From Deltaproteobacteria bacterium (GTDB taxonomy: Bacteria; Desulfobacterota; Syntrophobacteria; Syntrophobacterales; Syntrophobacteraceae), in NCBI GenBank assembly GCA_021777755.1, contig JAJYDE010000044.1, forward strand, positions 1 through 34,311: a stretch of DNA of 34,311 nucleotides, written 5' to 3'. This document shows, piece by piece, positions 7,166-14,721 of this stretch. Position 1 is the first letter of the stretch. Each line of letters starts with the position of its first letter. A program made the translations under genes and the position numbers. Below the pieces are notes generated by a model, which saw only the letters and a list, made by a program, of their open reading frames with translations, made no database searches and was not told where the DNA came from.

Positions 7166-7375
7166 TTATCCGTTGGATGTACGACGAATTTCAGTAGTTG
7201 ATGGGCTACTGAACCTTCCTGTGCAACCGTTGGGTTTGACTGATGCCCGTTGGCGGTCTGTCCGGGTTGTTTCCACATCATCCTTGTCGGAAGCACTGTC
7301 CAGTGAATTGATGGCCCAGTTGCAGAGTTTTGCAACCTGTCCATTCCAGTTTTCCGCAATTTGATGCAAGGTCAT
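7166..7375 (-). CDS. Small conserved protein, paralogue of the one at 5679-5864
   Basis: A 69-residue protein beginning MTLHQIAENWNGQVAKLCNW. The first half repeats the product at 5679-5864, and the corresponding DNA is visibly similar over about 80 bases, which points to tandem duplication. The C-terminal half is polar and threonine/arginine-rich. The start at 7375 is chosen over the upstream in-frame ATG at 7474 because the paralogue begins at the same residue and because an AGGAAA element lies upstream. It is the first gene of a minus-strand group ending with csbD and sits 12 bp before the DUF3300 gene. Function unknown. Confidence 0.55.
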   Translation of the reverse strand: MTLHQIAENWNGQVAKLCNWAINSLDSASDKDDVETTRTDRQRASVKPNGCTGRFSSPSTTEIRRTSNG

Positions 7376-7554
7376 GACTTTGTTTCCTAATCTCCTGCCG
7401 TTTGAGTCCGGCACATCGGCGATGCCGTGTCGCTGAAAAGGAAGGTGTGTGGCTGTTGTCTTCCCCGGCCACAATCAGACTGGCGTTGCTTGCACGATTT
7501 AGCATGTAATGAGAGATGCCGAGGTGGCCAATCGGACCGTATGCCTCTTCTACT

Positions 7555-7570
7555 GGCAAATTTTATGCCC
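7555..7570 (-). promoter_or_regulatory. Candidate sigma-54 promoter of the DUF3300/CsbD group
   Basis: The minus strand reads GGGCAT-AAAAT-TTGCC. This keeps the essential GG and GC dinucleotides with exactly 10 bases between them, as in TGGCAC-N5-TTGCW. The -24 box differs at two positions. It lies about 180 bp upstream of the first gene of the group. One-off matches of this kind can occur by chance. Confidence 0.3.
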
Positions 7571-7669
7571 GCCGGATCAAGCGGTGTCGTGACGCGCTTT
7601 AGATAATACTTGCAGACCCTTACGTTATGGTGAGAGCCGTCGTGAGGTGTTGGCGTGAATCGAAGAATT

Positions 7670-7681
7670 GTTGCATGCAAC
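7670..7681. repeat. Perfect palindrome GTTGCATGCAAC
   Basis: A 12-bp perfect inverted repeat. A variant, TTGCACGCAA, occurs at 7904-7913, and the half-site GTTGCAT recurs just downstream of the palindrome. Recurrence within one intergenic region suggests a dimeric regulator binding site. No regulator is identified. Confidence 0.4.
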
Positions 7682-7965
7682 AGAAGCGTTGCATTACTTT
7701 CATGTCACATGTTACCAACAATTCCATAAATCGCCGGAAATTGGAATCCCGTCCGGAGTTGCCACTTTCGCCCCGTCCTTTGGGCGAGATCATTTTCAAC
7801 TATCCCCGGCCCCGGCCAAGACCGCGTGGAACAAAAGAAGGGCGGCCGGCGTTCCGGGTATGGAGCGTGTTGCACGTGGCGCGGAATGAATGTAACACTT
7901 TTATTGCACGCAACACTTTCCCCGCTCAACTCCTGGTCCATGGGTTGTGGACCTTCCTTCCACAG

Positions 7966-7977
7966 GTATCCGGATAC
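7966..7977. repeat. Perfect palindrome GTATCCGGATAC
   Basis: A 12-bp perfect inverted repeat about 280 bp upstream of the sigma factor start. It could be an operator for that gene. Only the symmetry is seen; the role is inferred. Confidence 0.35.
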
Positions 7978-8254
7978 ATTGTCTAAAAATGAAAACACCA
8001 AAGTCTTCGATCCATCGGGTATGGAACTTGCCATTGCTACTGGCGTAATAGTTGGAACCTGCCAACTTTAAGCCGGAGAGCGGCCGCGGCGGCTGGAGCA
8101 AATCGGGACCGGCGCGGTAGGATTCGGTTTTCAGAGCGGAATATTGCGGCCGGTCGCTCACCGCGAAGCTTCGAAGGCGCTGGCGAGGTATTGGGCCAGC
8201 GATTGAGTCAACCGAACCAGGGACGGGTTGGTGGTGAACAGGGATAAAGCAGCC

Positions 8255-9220
8255 ATGCAAAAAATGAAAAGCACGAAAAGCAAGAAGCTTTCAATCGCGC
8301 AACGGGAAAGTCCGGAAGAGGCCGGGCCCGCCAATATTGCGCACAGGCATCGGGCGGTTTCCTTCGACGTCTTCGGCATGTACCTGGTCGACATAAAGCG
8401 GATCCCGCTTCTTAGCAGGGAGGACGAAAAGGAACTGGCCATCCGCTATCGCGAGAATGGTGATGCTCAGGCCGCCTGCGGACTGGTCACCGCAAATCTC
8501 AGGCTCGTTGTCAAGATTGCCATGGATTTCCAGCGCTATTGGGTACAAAACCGGATGGATCTCATTCAGGAGGGCAACGTAGGCCTGTTGAAGGCGGTCA
8601 AAAAGTTCGATCCATACAGGGGATACAAATTTTCTTACTATGCGTCGTTTTGGATCAAGGCCTACATAATCAAGTTTATAATTGACAACTGGAAGCTCGT
8701 AAAAATAGGTACAACTCAGGCGCAGCGAAAACTGTTCTTCAATTTGAGAAAAGAAAAGGAGCGGCTGGAAGCCAAGGGCATCAAGACCTCCCATCAGATG
8801 CTCAGTCAATGTCTCGATGTAAAGGAGTCGGATGTCATGGAAATGGACCAGAGGCTCAACAGTTGGGAAATTTCTCTGGACAGTCCCGTTAAGGATGGCT
8901 CCGGGGATACACACCAATCTTTTCTGCCCTCGGACGACCAGCCTGTGGACGATCAATTAGCCGGCCAGGAAGCCAAGTCCATTCTCCATGACAAGCTGAT
9001 GCTTTTCGGAGAGCAGCTCGAAGGCAAGGAAGCCGCAATTTTCGATAAGAGGCTTTTGGGCCTGGAACCCATGACACTCCAGCAAATCGGGGAGAAGTAC
9101 GGAATCAGCCGTGAACGCGTGCGTCAGATCGAAAGCCGTATCAAGATGAAACTGAAGACCTACCTGGAAGAGCAAATCGCGGACATGGACGTGCTAAGGG
9201 AGGGCATGATTGAAATGTAG
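8255..9220 (+). CDS. rpoH: RpoH-type (sigma-32-like) RNA polymerase sigma factor
   Basis: A 321-residue group 3 sigma-70 family protein. Region 2 is complete: DLIQEGNVGLLKAVKKFDPY at about 102-121, then GYKFSYYASFWIKAYI. At 157-165 is QRKLFFNLR, the RpoH box that distinguishes heat-shock sigma factors. Region 4.2 carries the helix-turn-helix LQQIGEKYGISRERVRQIE at about 275-293. The start at 8255 has AGGGA upstream; the longer frame begins with TTG at 8228. It diverges from the DUF3300/CsbD stress group across an 880-bp gap, so it may control that group, which is inference. The linker between regions 2 and 4 is somewhat acidic and may differ from E. coli RpoH, so a non-heat-shock role is possible. 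Confidence 0.85.
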   Translation: MQKMKSTKSKKLSIAQRESPEEAGPANIAHRHRAVSFDVFGMYLVDIKRIPLLSREDEKELAIRYRENGDAQAACGLVTANLRLVVKIAMDFQRYWVQNRMDLIQEGNVGLLKAVKKFDPYRGYKFSYYASFWIKAYIIKFIIDNWKLVKIGTTQAQRKLFFNLRKEKERLEAKGIKTSHQMLSQCLDVKESDVMEMDQRLNSWEISLDSPVKDGSGDTHQSFLPSDDQPVDDQLAGQEAKSILHDKLMLFGEQLEGKEAAIFDKRLLGLEPMTLQQIGEKYGISRERVRQIESRIKMKLKTYLEEQIADMDVLREGMIEM

Positions 9221-9292
9221 CCTGATCGAGCAAGCCCTAACTTTCACGTTTCCATCTTCAGGTAACTCAGAAAGCCATTGGAGACCGATCAC

Positions 9293-9766
9293 ATGCGTAA
9301 ACGTATAATCACCCATACCACTCAAAGTGACATGTCCCCCGAGGAAGAGTGGCTGGATTTGGAGAACCTGGCGCAGGTGGAGTTCTCGTCCGAGGATGCG
9401 TCACATCCGATCGAGTCGGCTTTGAAACCAGGCGCGGGAGCGGGCTGGCGGGCGCTGAAACCGGGCCGGCAGATAGTCCGGCTGTTGTTTGACAAGCCGT
9501 TGCGGATCAGGCGTATTCATCTGGCCTTTGACGAAGATGAGCGACGGCGCACGCAAGAGTTCCTCCTGAGGTGGTCCTCCGACAGCGGTGGGTCGTACCG
9601 CGAAATTGTGCGCCAGCAGTATAACTTCAGCCCTCCGGATAATACCCGCGAAATCGAAGACTATGAAGTTGATCTCGTCGGGTTGACGGTGCTGGAGATA
9701 AGCATTTCCCCTGACATCAGCGGGGAAGGCGCACGCGCATCGATTGCCGAGCTGCTCCTTGCCTGA
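9293..9766 (+). CDS. Hypothetical protein with galactose-binding (discoidin)-like fold
   Basis: A 157-residue protein with no signal peptide. Residues about 45-155 read like an F5/8 type C-type beta sandwich: a WRALKPGRQIVRLLFDKPL segment, then RIRRIHLAFDEDE, FLLRWSSDSGGSYREIVRQQ and VLEISISPDISG. This is the usual alternation of a shift-of-ligand strand and a calculation of W.S.DGG.Y. Such domains bind sugars or other ligands; the target is unknown here. The start at 9293 is preferred over TTG at 9278 because GGAG lies nine bases upstream. It follows the sigma factor by 72 bp on the same strand and may be co-transcribed with it. Confidence 0.6.
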   Translation: MRKRIITHTTQSDMSPEEEWLDLENLAQVEFSSEDASHPIESALKPGAGAGWRALKPGRQIVRLLFDKPLRIRRIHLAFDEDERRRTQEFLLRWSSDSGGSYREIVRQQYNFSPPDNTREIEDYEVDLVGLTVLEISISPDISGEGARASIAELLLA

Positions 9767-9915
9767 TCATCCGGTTTGCCGAGGAGTTTGAAGCGAAACT
9801 CCAGGGGGGAACCTTTCACTTCGAATGCTGCGGGCGCCGCCGGTTGGCGGTTAACGTGCACACTAATTTCCCTCAGTCCCGCCTTGACTCTGAAAATCCG
9901 AGCAGCAGCAGTCCT

Positions 9916-9956
9916 GAGGCCGCAAGGAGCTTATCTGCGGCCTCCTCATCTTTTGC
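9916..9956 (+). terminator. Possible terminator or hairpin after the discoidin-like gene
   Basis: GAGGCCGC (9916-9923) pairs with GCGGCCTC (9937-9944) around a 13-base loop, followed by CTCATCTTTTG. The stem is strong but the T tract is short and offset, and it lies 150 bp after the stop, so the role is uncertain. Confidence 0.35.
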
Positions 9957-10050
9957 CGCCTGAATTTCCAACCCTTTTTCATGCGATTGCCATGGAAGTT
10001 TGCCCGGAAGGCACTTGACTTTTGCCCCGGCGTGCAGTAAAAGGTTCATC

Positions 10051-10818
10051 ATGATGAACACGTTCACAATGGAGAACAAAACCTCTTCTGCTCCCGCTGT
10101 CGATCGGGCGATGGCGATCCTCAAGTTTCTCGGACAGGCTCGGGAACCTCTGGGAGTCTCGGGCCTTGCCCGCGATCTGCGGATCGGCAAGAGCTCGGTT
10201 CACGGGATTGTGCAGGCTCTTCTTGCCTCGGGGGCGGTCGAAGACGCGGGCGGGCGCAAGTACAGGCTGGGCCCGCTGCTCGAAGAGCTTGCCCGCAAGA
10301 GACGCGATCGACGGTCTCCGGCGCAGATTTGCCTGCCCCATCTTTCGGGGCTTGTCGAGCAGATGGGCTATACGGGTGTTTTCGCGGTTATCGAAGGAGA
10401 CAGGCTTCGGATCGTGACCGTTGTCGAGGGGCGGGGCTCCTTCCAGGTAAAGGCGGTTCAGGGCGGCTCCATCCCGCTTCTGGCCGGAGCCAGCGGAAAA
10501 GTCGCTGTAGCCTTTGGAGCGGTTCCGATGCCAGAGAGTCTGCCTCGGTTTACCGAAGATACGGTGTTTGAACCCGCGGTTTTTGATAAGGAGCTTGAGG
10601 CCGTGAGGGCACAAGGTTTCGCCCTGGATCGCGGTGAATACCTTCGGGGCGTGTATGCCGCCGCCGCACCTGTGCTTCAGGACGGCCGCCTGCTCGCTCT
10701 ATTTTTGTCCATGGGCTTTCAGGACCGGTTGGGAGAAGAAGGTCTCATGGCGTTGGGAAGGGGTGCTTCGCGGGCTGCTCGTTTGGCCTCGCACGAGTTG
10801 CTCGACTGGCGGCTCTAA
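10051..10818 (+). CDS. IclR-family transcriptional regulator
   Basis: A 255-residue regulator. Residues about 17-75 form the winged helix-turn-helix: AVDRAMAILKFLGQ, then LGVSGLARDLRIGKSSVHGI with the recognition helix, and a wing at GGRKYRLGP. Residues about 85-250 are the IclR effector domain, with YTGVFAVIEGDRLRIVTVVE, then LLAGASGKVAVAF and GFALDRGEYLRGVYAAAAPV. IclR proteins sense small organic acids or aromatics and control adjacent catabolic genes. It lies 22 bp upstream of a molybdenum hydroxylase operon on the same strand and is its likely regulator. The start at 10051 has AAGG eight bases upstream; ATG at 10069 is an alternative. The ligand cannot be deduced. Confidence 0.88.
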   Translation: MMNTFTMENKTSSAPAVDRAMAILKFLGQAREPLGVSGLARDLRIGKSSVHGIVQALLASGAVEDAGGRKYRLGPLLEELARKRRDRRSPAQICLPHLSGLVEQMGYTGVFAVIEGDRLRIVTVVEGRGSFQVKAVQGGSIPLLAGASGKVAVAFGAVPMPESLPRFTEDTVFEPAVFDKELEAVRAQGFALDRGEYLRGVYAAAAPVLQDGRLLALFLSMGFQDRLGEEGLMALGRGASRAARLASHELLDWRL

Positions 10819-10840
10819 ATGAAAATCGGGGAGAAATGAC

Positions 10841-11731
10841 ATGTCTTTGCCTGAATTTGATTTCCACGCACCGGAAGGTGTTGACCAGGCCTGCCGCATG
10901 CTTTCCGACTACGGCGCGGGAGCCAGGATTTTCGCTGGCGGAACGGACCTGATGCTCGACATGAGACGCAAGCGGATATCCCCGGAGCATGTGATCTCCA
11001 TTGCGGCCATCGAGGAGCTTAAAAGACTCGATTTTGCGCCGGGGATGTTGAAAATAGGCGGCTGCGTCACCGTCGCGCGAATCGTTAAATCCAAGGAAAT
11101 TGCCCTGAAGTGGGGGGCTTTGTGTGCCGGGGCGAAGGCCCTGGGGTCGTGCCTGGTTCGAAATCTTGCAACTGTGGGCGGAAACATCGTATCGGCAAGA
11201 CCGGCCGCGGATCTGCCTCCCTCACTGATGGTCTACTCCGCAAGCCTTGTGCTCAAGAAGACCACGGGGGAAAGAATCGTATCGATGGACGATTTTTTCA
11301 CCGGCACGGGGACAACCGTCATGGCCGCCGACGAGATTCTTACTGAAATAAGGCTTGCCGAGCCGCCCCCGCACTCGGGGGCGGGCTACATAAACCTTGG
11401 CATACGAAACGCCTGCGATATCAACATCCTTAACGTAGCTTCGCATATCGTCCTGGACCGACCGGGCGGGGTCATAAATGATGCGCGGATCGTCATGGGT
11501 TGTGTGGCTCCCACCCACGTGCGGGCCCTTGCGGCGGAAAAATTGCTCATGGGCGAAAAACCCTCCGAAGCCCTTTTTGAAAGGGCGGGCGAGGCGGCCA
11601 TGAAGGCTTCCTCCCCCCGGGGCTCCGCATACTCGCGCGCTTCGGCCGAATACAAAAAGGACATGGTTAAGGAACTCACCATGAGAACGCTTGGCATTGC
11701 CCTGAAGGAAGCCTCGGGGTCCCGCTCGTAG
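10841..11731 (+). CDS. Molybdenum hydroxylase FAD-binding (medium) subunit
   Basis: A 296-residue CoxM/XdhB-type subunit that carries FAD and passes electrons from the iron-sulfur subunit to an acceptor. The two flavin-binding signatures are FAGGTDLML at 31-39 and RNLATVGGNIVSARPAAD at 107-124. The C-terminal CO-dehydrogenase flavoprotein domain is present to the end (AEKLLMGEKPSEALFERAGE). The length is standard. The extra four-cysteine [4Fe-4S] insertion of 4-hydroxybenzoyl-CoA reductase beta subunits is absent. A GGGGAGAAATGAC element precedes the ATG. It is followed by the small and large subunits in the classical M-S-L order. Confidence 0.9.
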   Translation: MSLPEFDFHAPEGVDQACRMLSDYGAGARIFAGGTDLMLDMRRKRISPEHVISIAAIEELKRLDFAPGMLKIGGCVTVARIVKSKEIALKWGALCAGAKALGSCLVRNLATVGGNIVSARPAADLPPSLMVYSASLVLKKTTGERIVSMDDFFTGTGTTVMAADEILTEIRLAEPPPHSGAGYINLGIRNACDINILNVASHIVLDRPGGVINDARIVMGCVAPTHVRALAAEKLLMGEKPSEALFERAGEAAMKASSPRGSAYSRASAEYKKDMVKELTMRTLGIALKEASGSRS

Positions 11732-11755
11732 GTGAGGCTAATGAAAGGAGCTTGT

Positions 11756-12214
11756 ATGAAAAAGCTTATTCGGGTCACTGTAAACGATGTCGCCCACGAA
11801 GTCGCGGTCAGGCCCAACCAGACCCTGGTGGACATGATACGCTACGACCTGGGGCTCACCGGAACCAAAAACGGCTGCGGAGAGGGCGACTGCGGCGCAT
11901 GCACCGTCATTTTGGACGGAACGCCGGTCAACTCCTGCCTCGTTTTGGCCATGCAGGCCGACGGGCGCACCATCACCACCATCGAGGGGGTGGAGAGTGG
12001 AGAAGGTCTTCATCCCCTGCAGCAGGCGTTTATTGACAAGGGGGCGATCCAGTGCGGCTTTTGTACTCCGGGCATGGTGCTTTCGGCCAAAAGCCTGCTT
12101 GACGAAAACCCCGCGCCCAGCGAGGAGGAAATTCGCGAGGGCATTTCGGGAAATCTTTGCCGGTGCACGGGATATCTGCAGATCATCGATGCCGTGAAAT
12201 CCGTTGCCAAATAA
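11756..12214 (+). CDS. Molybdenum hydroxylase [2Fe-2S] (small) subunit
   Basis: A 152-residue CoxS/XdhC-type subunit with two [2Fe-2S] clusters. The plant-ferredoxin-type cluster uses C41, C46, C49 and C61 (GCGEGDCGACT). The second, helical cluster uses C100, C103, C135 and C137 (QCGFCTPGM and LCRCTGY). All eight ligands are present. It relays electrons between the molybdenum centre and FAD. The start at 11756 follows AGGAG by seven bases; an upstream GTG at 11732 abuts the previous stop but has no such site. It lies 24 bp after the FAD subunit and 17 bp before the molybdenum subunit. Confidence 0.93.
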   Translation: MKKLIRVTVNDVAHEVAVRPNQTLVDMIRYDLGLTGTKNGCGEGDCGACTVILDGTPVNSCLVLAMQADGRTITTIEGVESGEGLHPLQQAFIDKGAIQCGFCTPGMVLSAKSLLDENPAPSEEEIREGISGNLCRCTGYLQIIDAVKSVAK

Positions 12215-12231
12215 ATTCGGGGGACATGTCG

Positions 12232-14700
12232 ATGGGCGCTTACGATGTAATCAATTCGAGGGCGGCAAGAGTTGATGCCTCTGATAAAGTGAGGGGGCGG
12301 GCTGTTTATGTGGACGATATGAAGATGCCGGGGATGCTCTTTGGCGCCATGTTGCAAAGTCCACTGGCCCACGCGGAGATTCTTGATATCGATACGACTG
12401 CCGCGCGAAGGCTTCCGGGGGTGAAATCGGTTCTGACCTCCAAGGAGGCCGGCCTGGTGAAATACGGGGTAAGCCCGGCGCGCTACGATGAGACGATTTT
12501 CTGCCATGACAGGGTGCGCCACGTTGGCGACAATATCGCAGCCGTTGCGGCCGTGGACCTCGATACGGCCCTGGAGGCGGTTTCCCTCATAAAGGTGGAG
12601 TACCGGGAACTCCCGGCGGTCTTTACCGTGGAAGAGGCCATGGCCGAGGGCGCCCCCGTTTTGCATGAGGCCTATCCGCGCAATCTGACCGCCGAAGTTC
12701 ACCATGAGTTCGGAGACGTCGAGGCGGCCTTTGCACAGTGCGACCTCATAAAAACCAGCTCCCTTGTCAACAAGCGCCAGGACGCGGCCTTTATCGAGCC
12801 TCCGGGATGCATCGCCTCCTTCGATTATTCCGGCTGTCTCACCCTCTATTCCAGCACCCAAGTCCCGCACTATCTGCAAAGAGTCGTGGCCATGGTGCTG
12901 GGGCTCCCCGTCGGAAAGGTGAGGGTGGTGAAGCCTTATGTCGGCGGAGGTTTTGGCCCCAAGGCGGGGGCCAACCATATGGATCTGGCCGCAAGTCTGC
13001 TTTCGATGAAGACCGGGAAGCCTGTCAAGATGAACTTCGATAGAAAACAGGTCTTCATGCACGGAAGGGCGCGGCACCAGTTTTTCCATACCATCACGAC
13101 GGGAGTAAAAAAAGACGGCTCCATCATGGCGTTGAAACATCAATGCCATCTTAACGGCGGTGCTTATTCGAGCTTCGGAATAGCCACGGTCTATTATTCG
13201 GGCTCGCTTCTGGGCGGACCATACAAACTGCCGGCGATGAAATATGACGGCTACCGGGTCTACACCAATCTGCCCGCCTGCGGTGCGCAGCGGGGCCATG
13301 GCGCGGTTATCGCCAGGGCGTGCTGGGAGCAGCAACTCGACATGATCGCCGAAGAACTCGGTATTGACCCGATCGAACTGCGGCTGAAAAATATGATGAC
13401 CGTGGGCGATGTCACCTGCAACCACCTCAATATGAGCAGTCTGGGTATGAAGGACTGTGTCGAGGCCGTCCGGGACCGTTCGGGGTGGAAGGAGAAAAAG
13501 GGCAATCTTCCTCCGGGCAAGGGCATCGGGATGAGCTGCGGATTTTTCGTTTCCGGAGCCGGCTATTCCATCTATCGATCCGAGACCTGGCACGGCACCG
13601 TGATTATAAAGCTCAGCGAAGACGGCGGGACGGCCTTGGTCTATACGGCATCGGCGGAAATAGGGCAGGGGTCGGATACCACTTTTGCCATGATAGCCGC
13701 CGAAGCGATAGGAATTCCTTTGGAGTGGGTGCGGTTGGAATCGGGTGATACCGATTTCGGGTTGGATCTCGGGGCTTATTCGAGCCGCCAGACCCTTATG
13801 ACGGGTCTTGCCACAAAAGAGGCCGGCGAGGCGGTAAAACGCCAGGTGCTGGAGGTCCTCTCCGAGGAGTTGGGTATCCCGGTCGAAGACATGGATATCA
13901 AAAAAGGCGTTATCATCTTCAAAAGGGAAACACCCGACATCACAGCGCTCAGGACCCGGTATATCAAAGAGCACCGGGGTTGGACGGATAATCCTTCCCC
14001 CGACGAGCCGCTTTCCTTCAGGGAAGCCTCACGGATCGCATTTCTTTCCAGGGGGAGCATCGTTGGTACGGGCAAATATAAGCCTCCGGTACTTGGCGGA
14101 GACCACAAGGGGGCCACGGTCGGCACTTCGCCCGCTTACGGCTGTTCGGCCCAGGTCGTCGAGCTTAGCGTCGATATGGGAACGGGCAAGATCAATATAG
14201 AAAAGATTACCGACGCCCACGACTGCGGCCTTGCAATCAACCGGACCTCGGTGGAAGGGCAGATGATCGGCTCGGTTTCCATGGGGCTTGGCGAGGCGCT
14301 TTTCGAAGAAGTTAAATTCGATGATAAAGGCCGGGTCCTTAACGGCGACCTGGCGGAATACAAAATTCCACGCGCCCTGGACATGCCGGCGGTCGAGCCG
14401 GTGATTGTGGAAAGCGACGAGCCAAACGGCCCCTTCGGGGCCAAGGAAGTGGGCGAGGGGGCCATCATGCCGGCCATTCCCGCCATTTTGAACGCTGCCT
14501 ACGACGCCATTGGCGTAAGGATTTTCGAGCTTCCGCTAAAACCCGAAAGGGTCTATCAGGCGATCAAGCAATATAATCAAAAGCTGGCAAAGCAGGGCGC
14601 GGAAGAAATGAGCTCCGCCAAACGGGATGGAAATCTTTGCACCAAAGATGCGCAAGCCATTGATATTTCGTCACAGAAAATGAATGTCAAAGGAAAATAA
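12232..14700 (+). CDS. Molybdenum hydroxylase catalytic (large) subunit, HcrA-like
   Basis: An 822-residue xanthine oxidase family subunit binding molybdopterin cytosine dinucleotide. The a/b hammerhead domain is at about 18-125. The Mo-binding motifs are GGGFGPK at 238-244, QRGHG at 353-357, EIGQG at 476-480, GAYSSR at 514-519, and the catalytic glutamate E742 in KEVGEG. The GAYSSR..LMTG segment is typical of 4-hydroxybenzoyl-CoA reductase alpha subunits and relatives, so the substrate may be an aromatic or N-heterocyclic acid or thioester, but this is not determined. The start at 12232 is chosen because GGGGG lies eight bases upstream; ATG at 12226 is an alternative. No XdhC-like maturation gene is adjacent. 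The gene converges with the L,D-transpeptidase gene, only 21 bp away. Confidence 0.9.
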   Translation: MGAYDVINSRAARVDASDKVRGRAVYVDDMKMPGMLFGAMLQSPLAHAEILDIDTTAARRLPGVKSVLTSKEAGLVKYGVSPARYDETIFCHDRVRHVGDNIAAVAAVDLDTALEAVSLIKVEYRELPAVFTVEEAMAEGAPVLHEAYPRNLTAEVHHEFGDVEAAFAQCDLIKTSSLVNKRQDAAFIEPPGCIASFDYSGCLTLYSSTQVPHYLQRVVAMVLGLPVGKVRVVKPYVGGGFGPKAGANHMDLAASLLSMKTGKPVKMNFDRKQVFMHGRARHQFFHTITTGVKKDGSIMALKHQCHLNGGAYSSFGIATVYYSGSLLGGPYKLPAMKYDGYRVYTNLPACGAQRGHGAVIARACWEQQLDMIAEELGIDPIELRLKNMMTVGDVTCNHLNMSSLGMKDCVEAVRDRSGWKEKKGNLPPGKGIGMSCGFFVSGAGYSIYRSETWHGTVIIKLSEDGGTALVYTASAEIGQGSDTTFAMIAAEAIGIPLEWVRLESGDTDFGLDLGAYSSRQTLMTGLATKEAGEAVKRQVLEVLSEELGIPVEDMDIKKGVIIFKRETPDITALRTRYIKEHRGWTDNPSPDEPLSFREASRIAFLSRGSIVGTGKYKPPVLGGDHKGATVGTSPAYGCSAQVVELSVDMGTGKINIEKITDAHDCGLAINRTSVEGQMIGSVSMGLGEALFEEVKFDDKGRVLNGDLAEYKIPRALDMPAVEPVIVESDEPNGPFGAKEVGEGAIMPAIPAILNAAYDAIGVRIFELPLKPERVYQAIKQYNQKLAKQGAEEMSSAKRDGNLCTKDAQAIDISSQKMNVKGK

Positions 14701-14721
14701 ATGACGTGCGAATATGCTCGC

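Larger units (their letters stand above)
7376..8254. other. Long divergent intergenic region
   Basis: About 880 bp lie between the minus-strand stress group and the plus-strand sigma factor gene. No open frame here has a ribosome binding site plus recognisable sequence. The region holds a candidate sigma-54 site (7555-7570), two perfect 12-bp palindromes (7670-7681 and 7966-7977) and a related near-palindrome TTGCACGCAA at 7904-7913. It therefore looks regulatory, perhaps with an unrecognised RNA. Confidence 0.45.

Noticed and set aside
7627-7986. 119-residue plus-strand open frame in the divergent intergenic region
   Set aside because: It has no ribosome site and no recognisable sequence, and overlaps equally long minus-strand frames.
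8041-8056. Sigma-54-like TGGCGT-AATAG-TTGGA upstream of the sigma factor gene
   Set aside because: The essential GC of the -12 box is GG here, so it is unlikely to be a functional sigma-54 site.
12010-13974. 654-residue minus-strand open frame
   Set aside because: It lies antisense to the molybdenum hydroxylase large subunit, has no family motifs, and is explained by high GC third-position bias.
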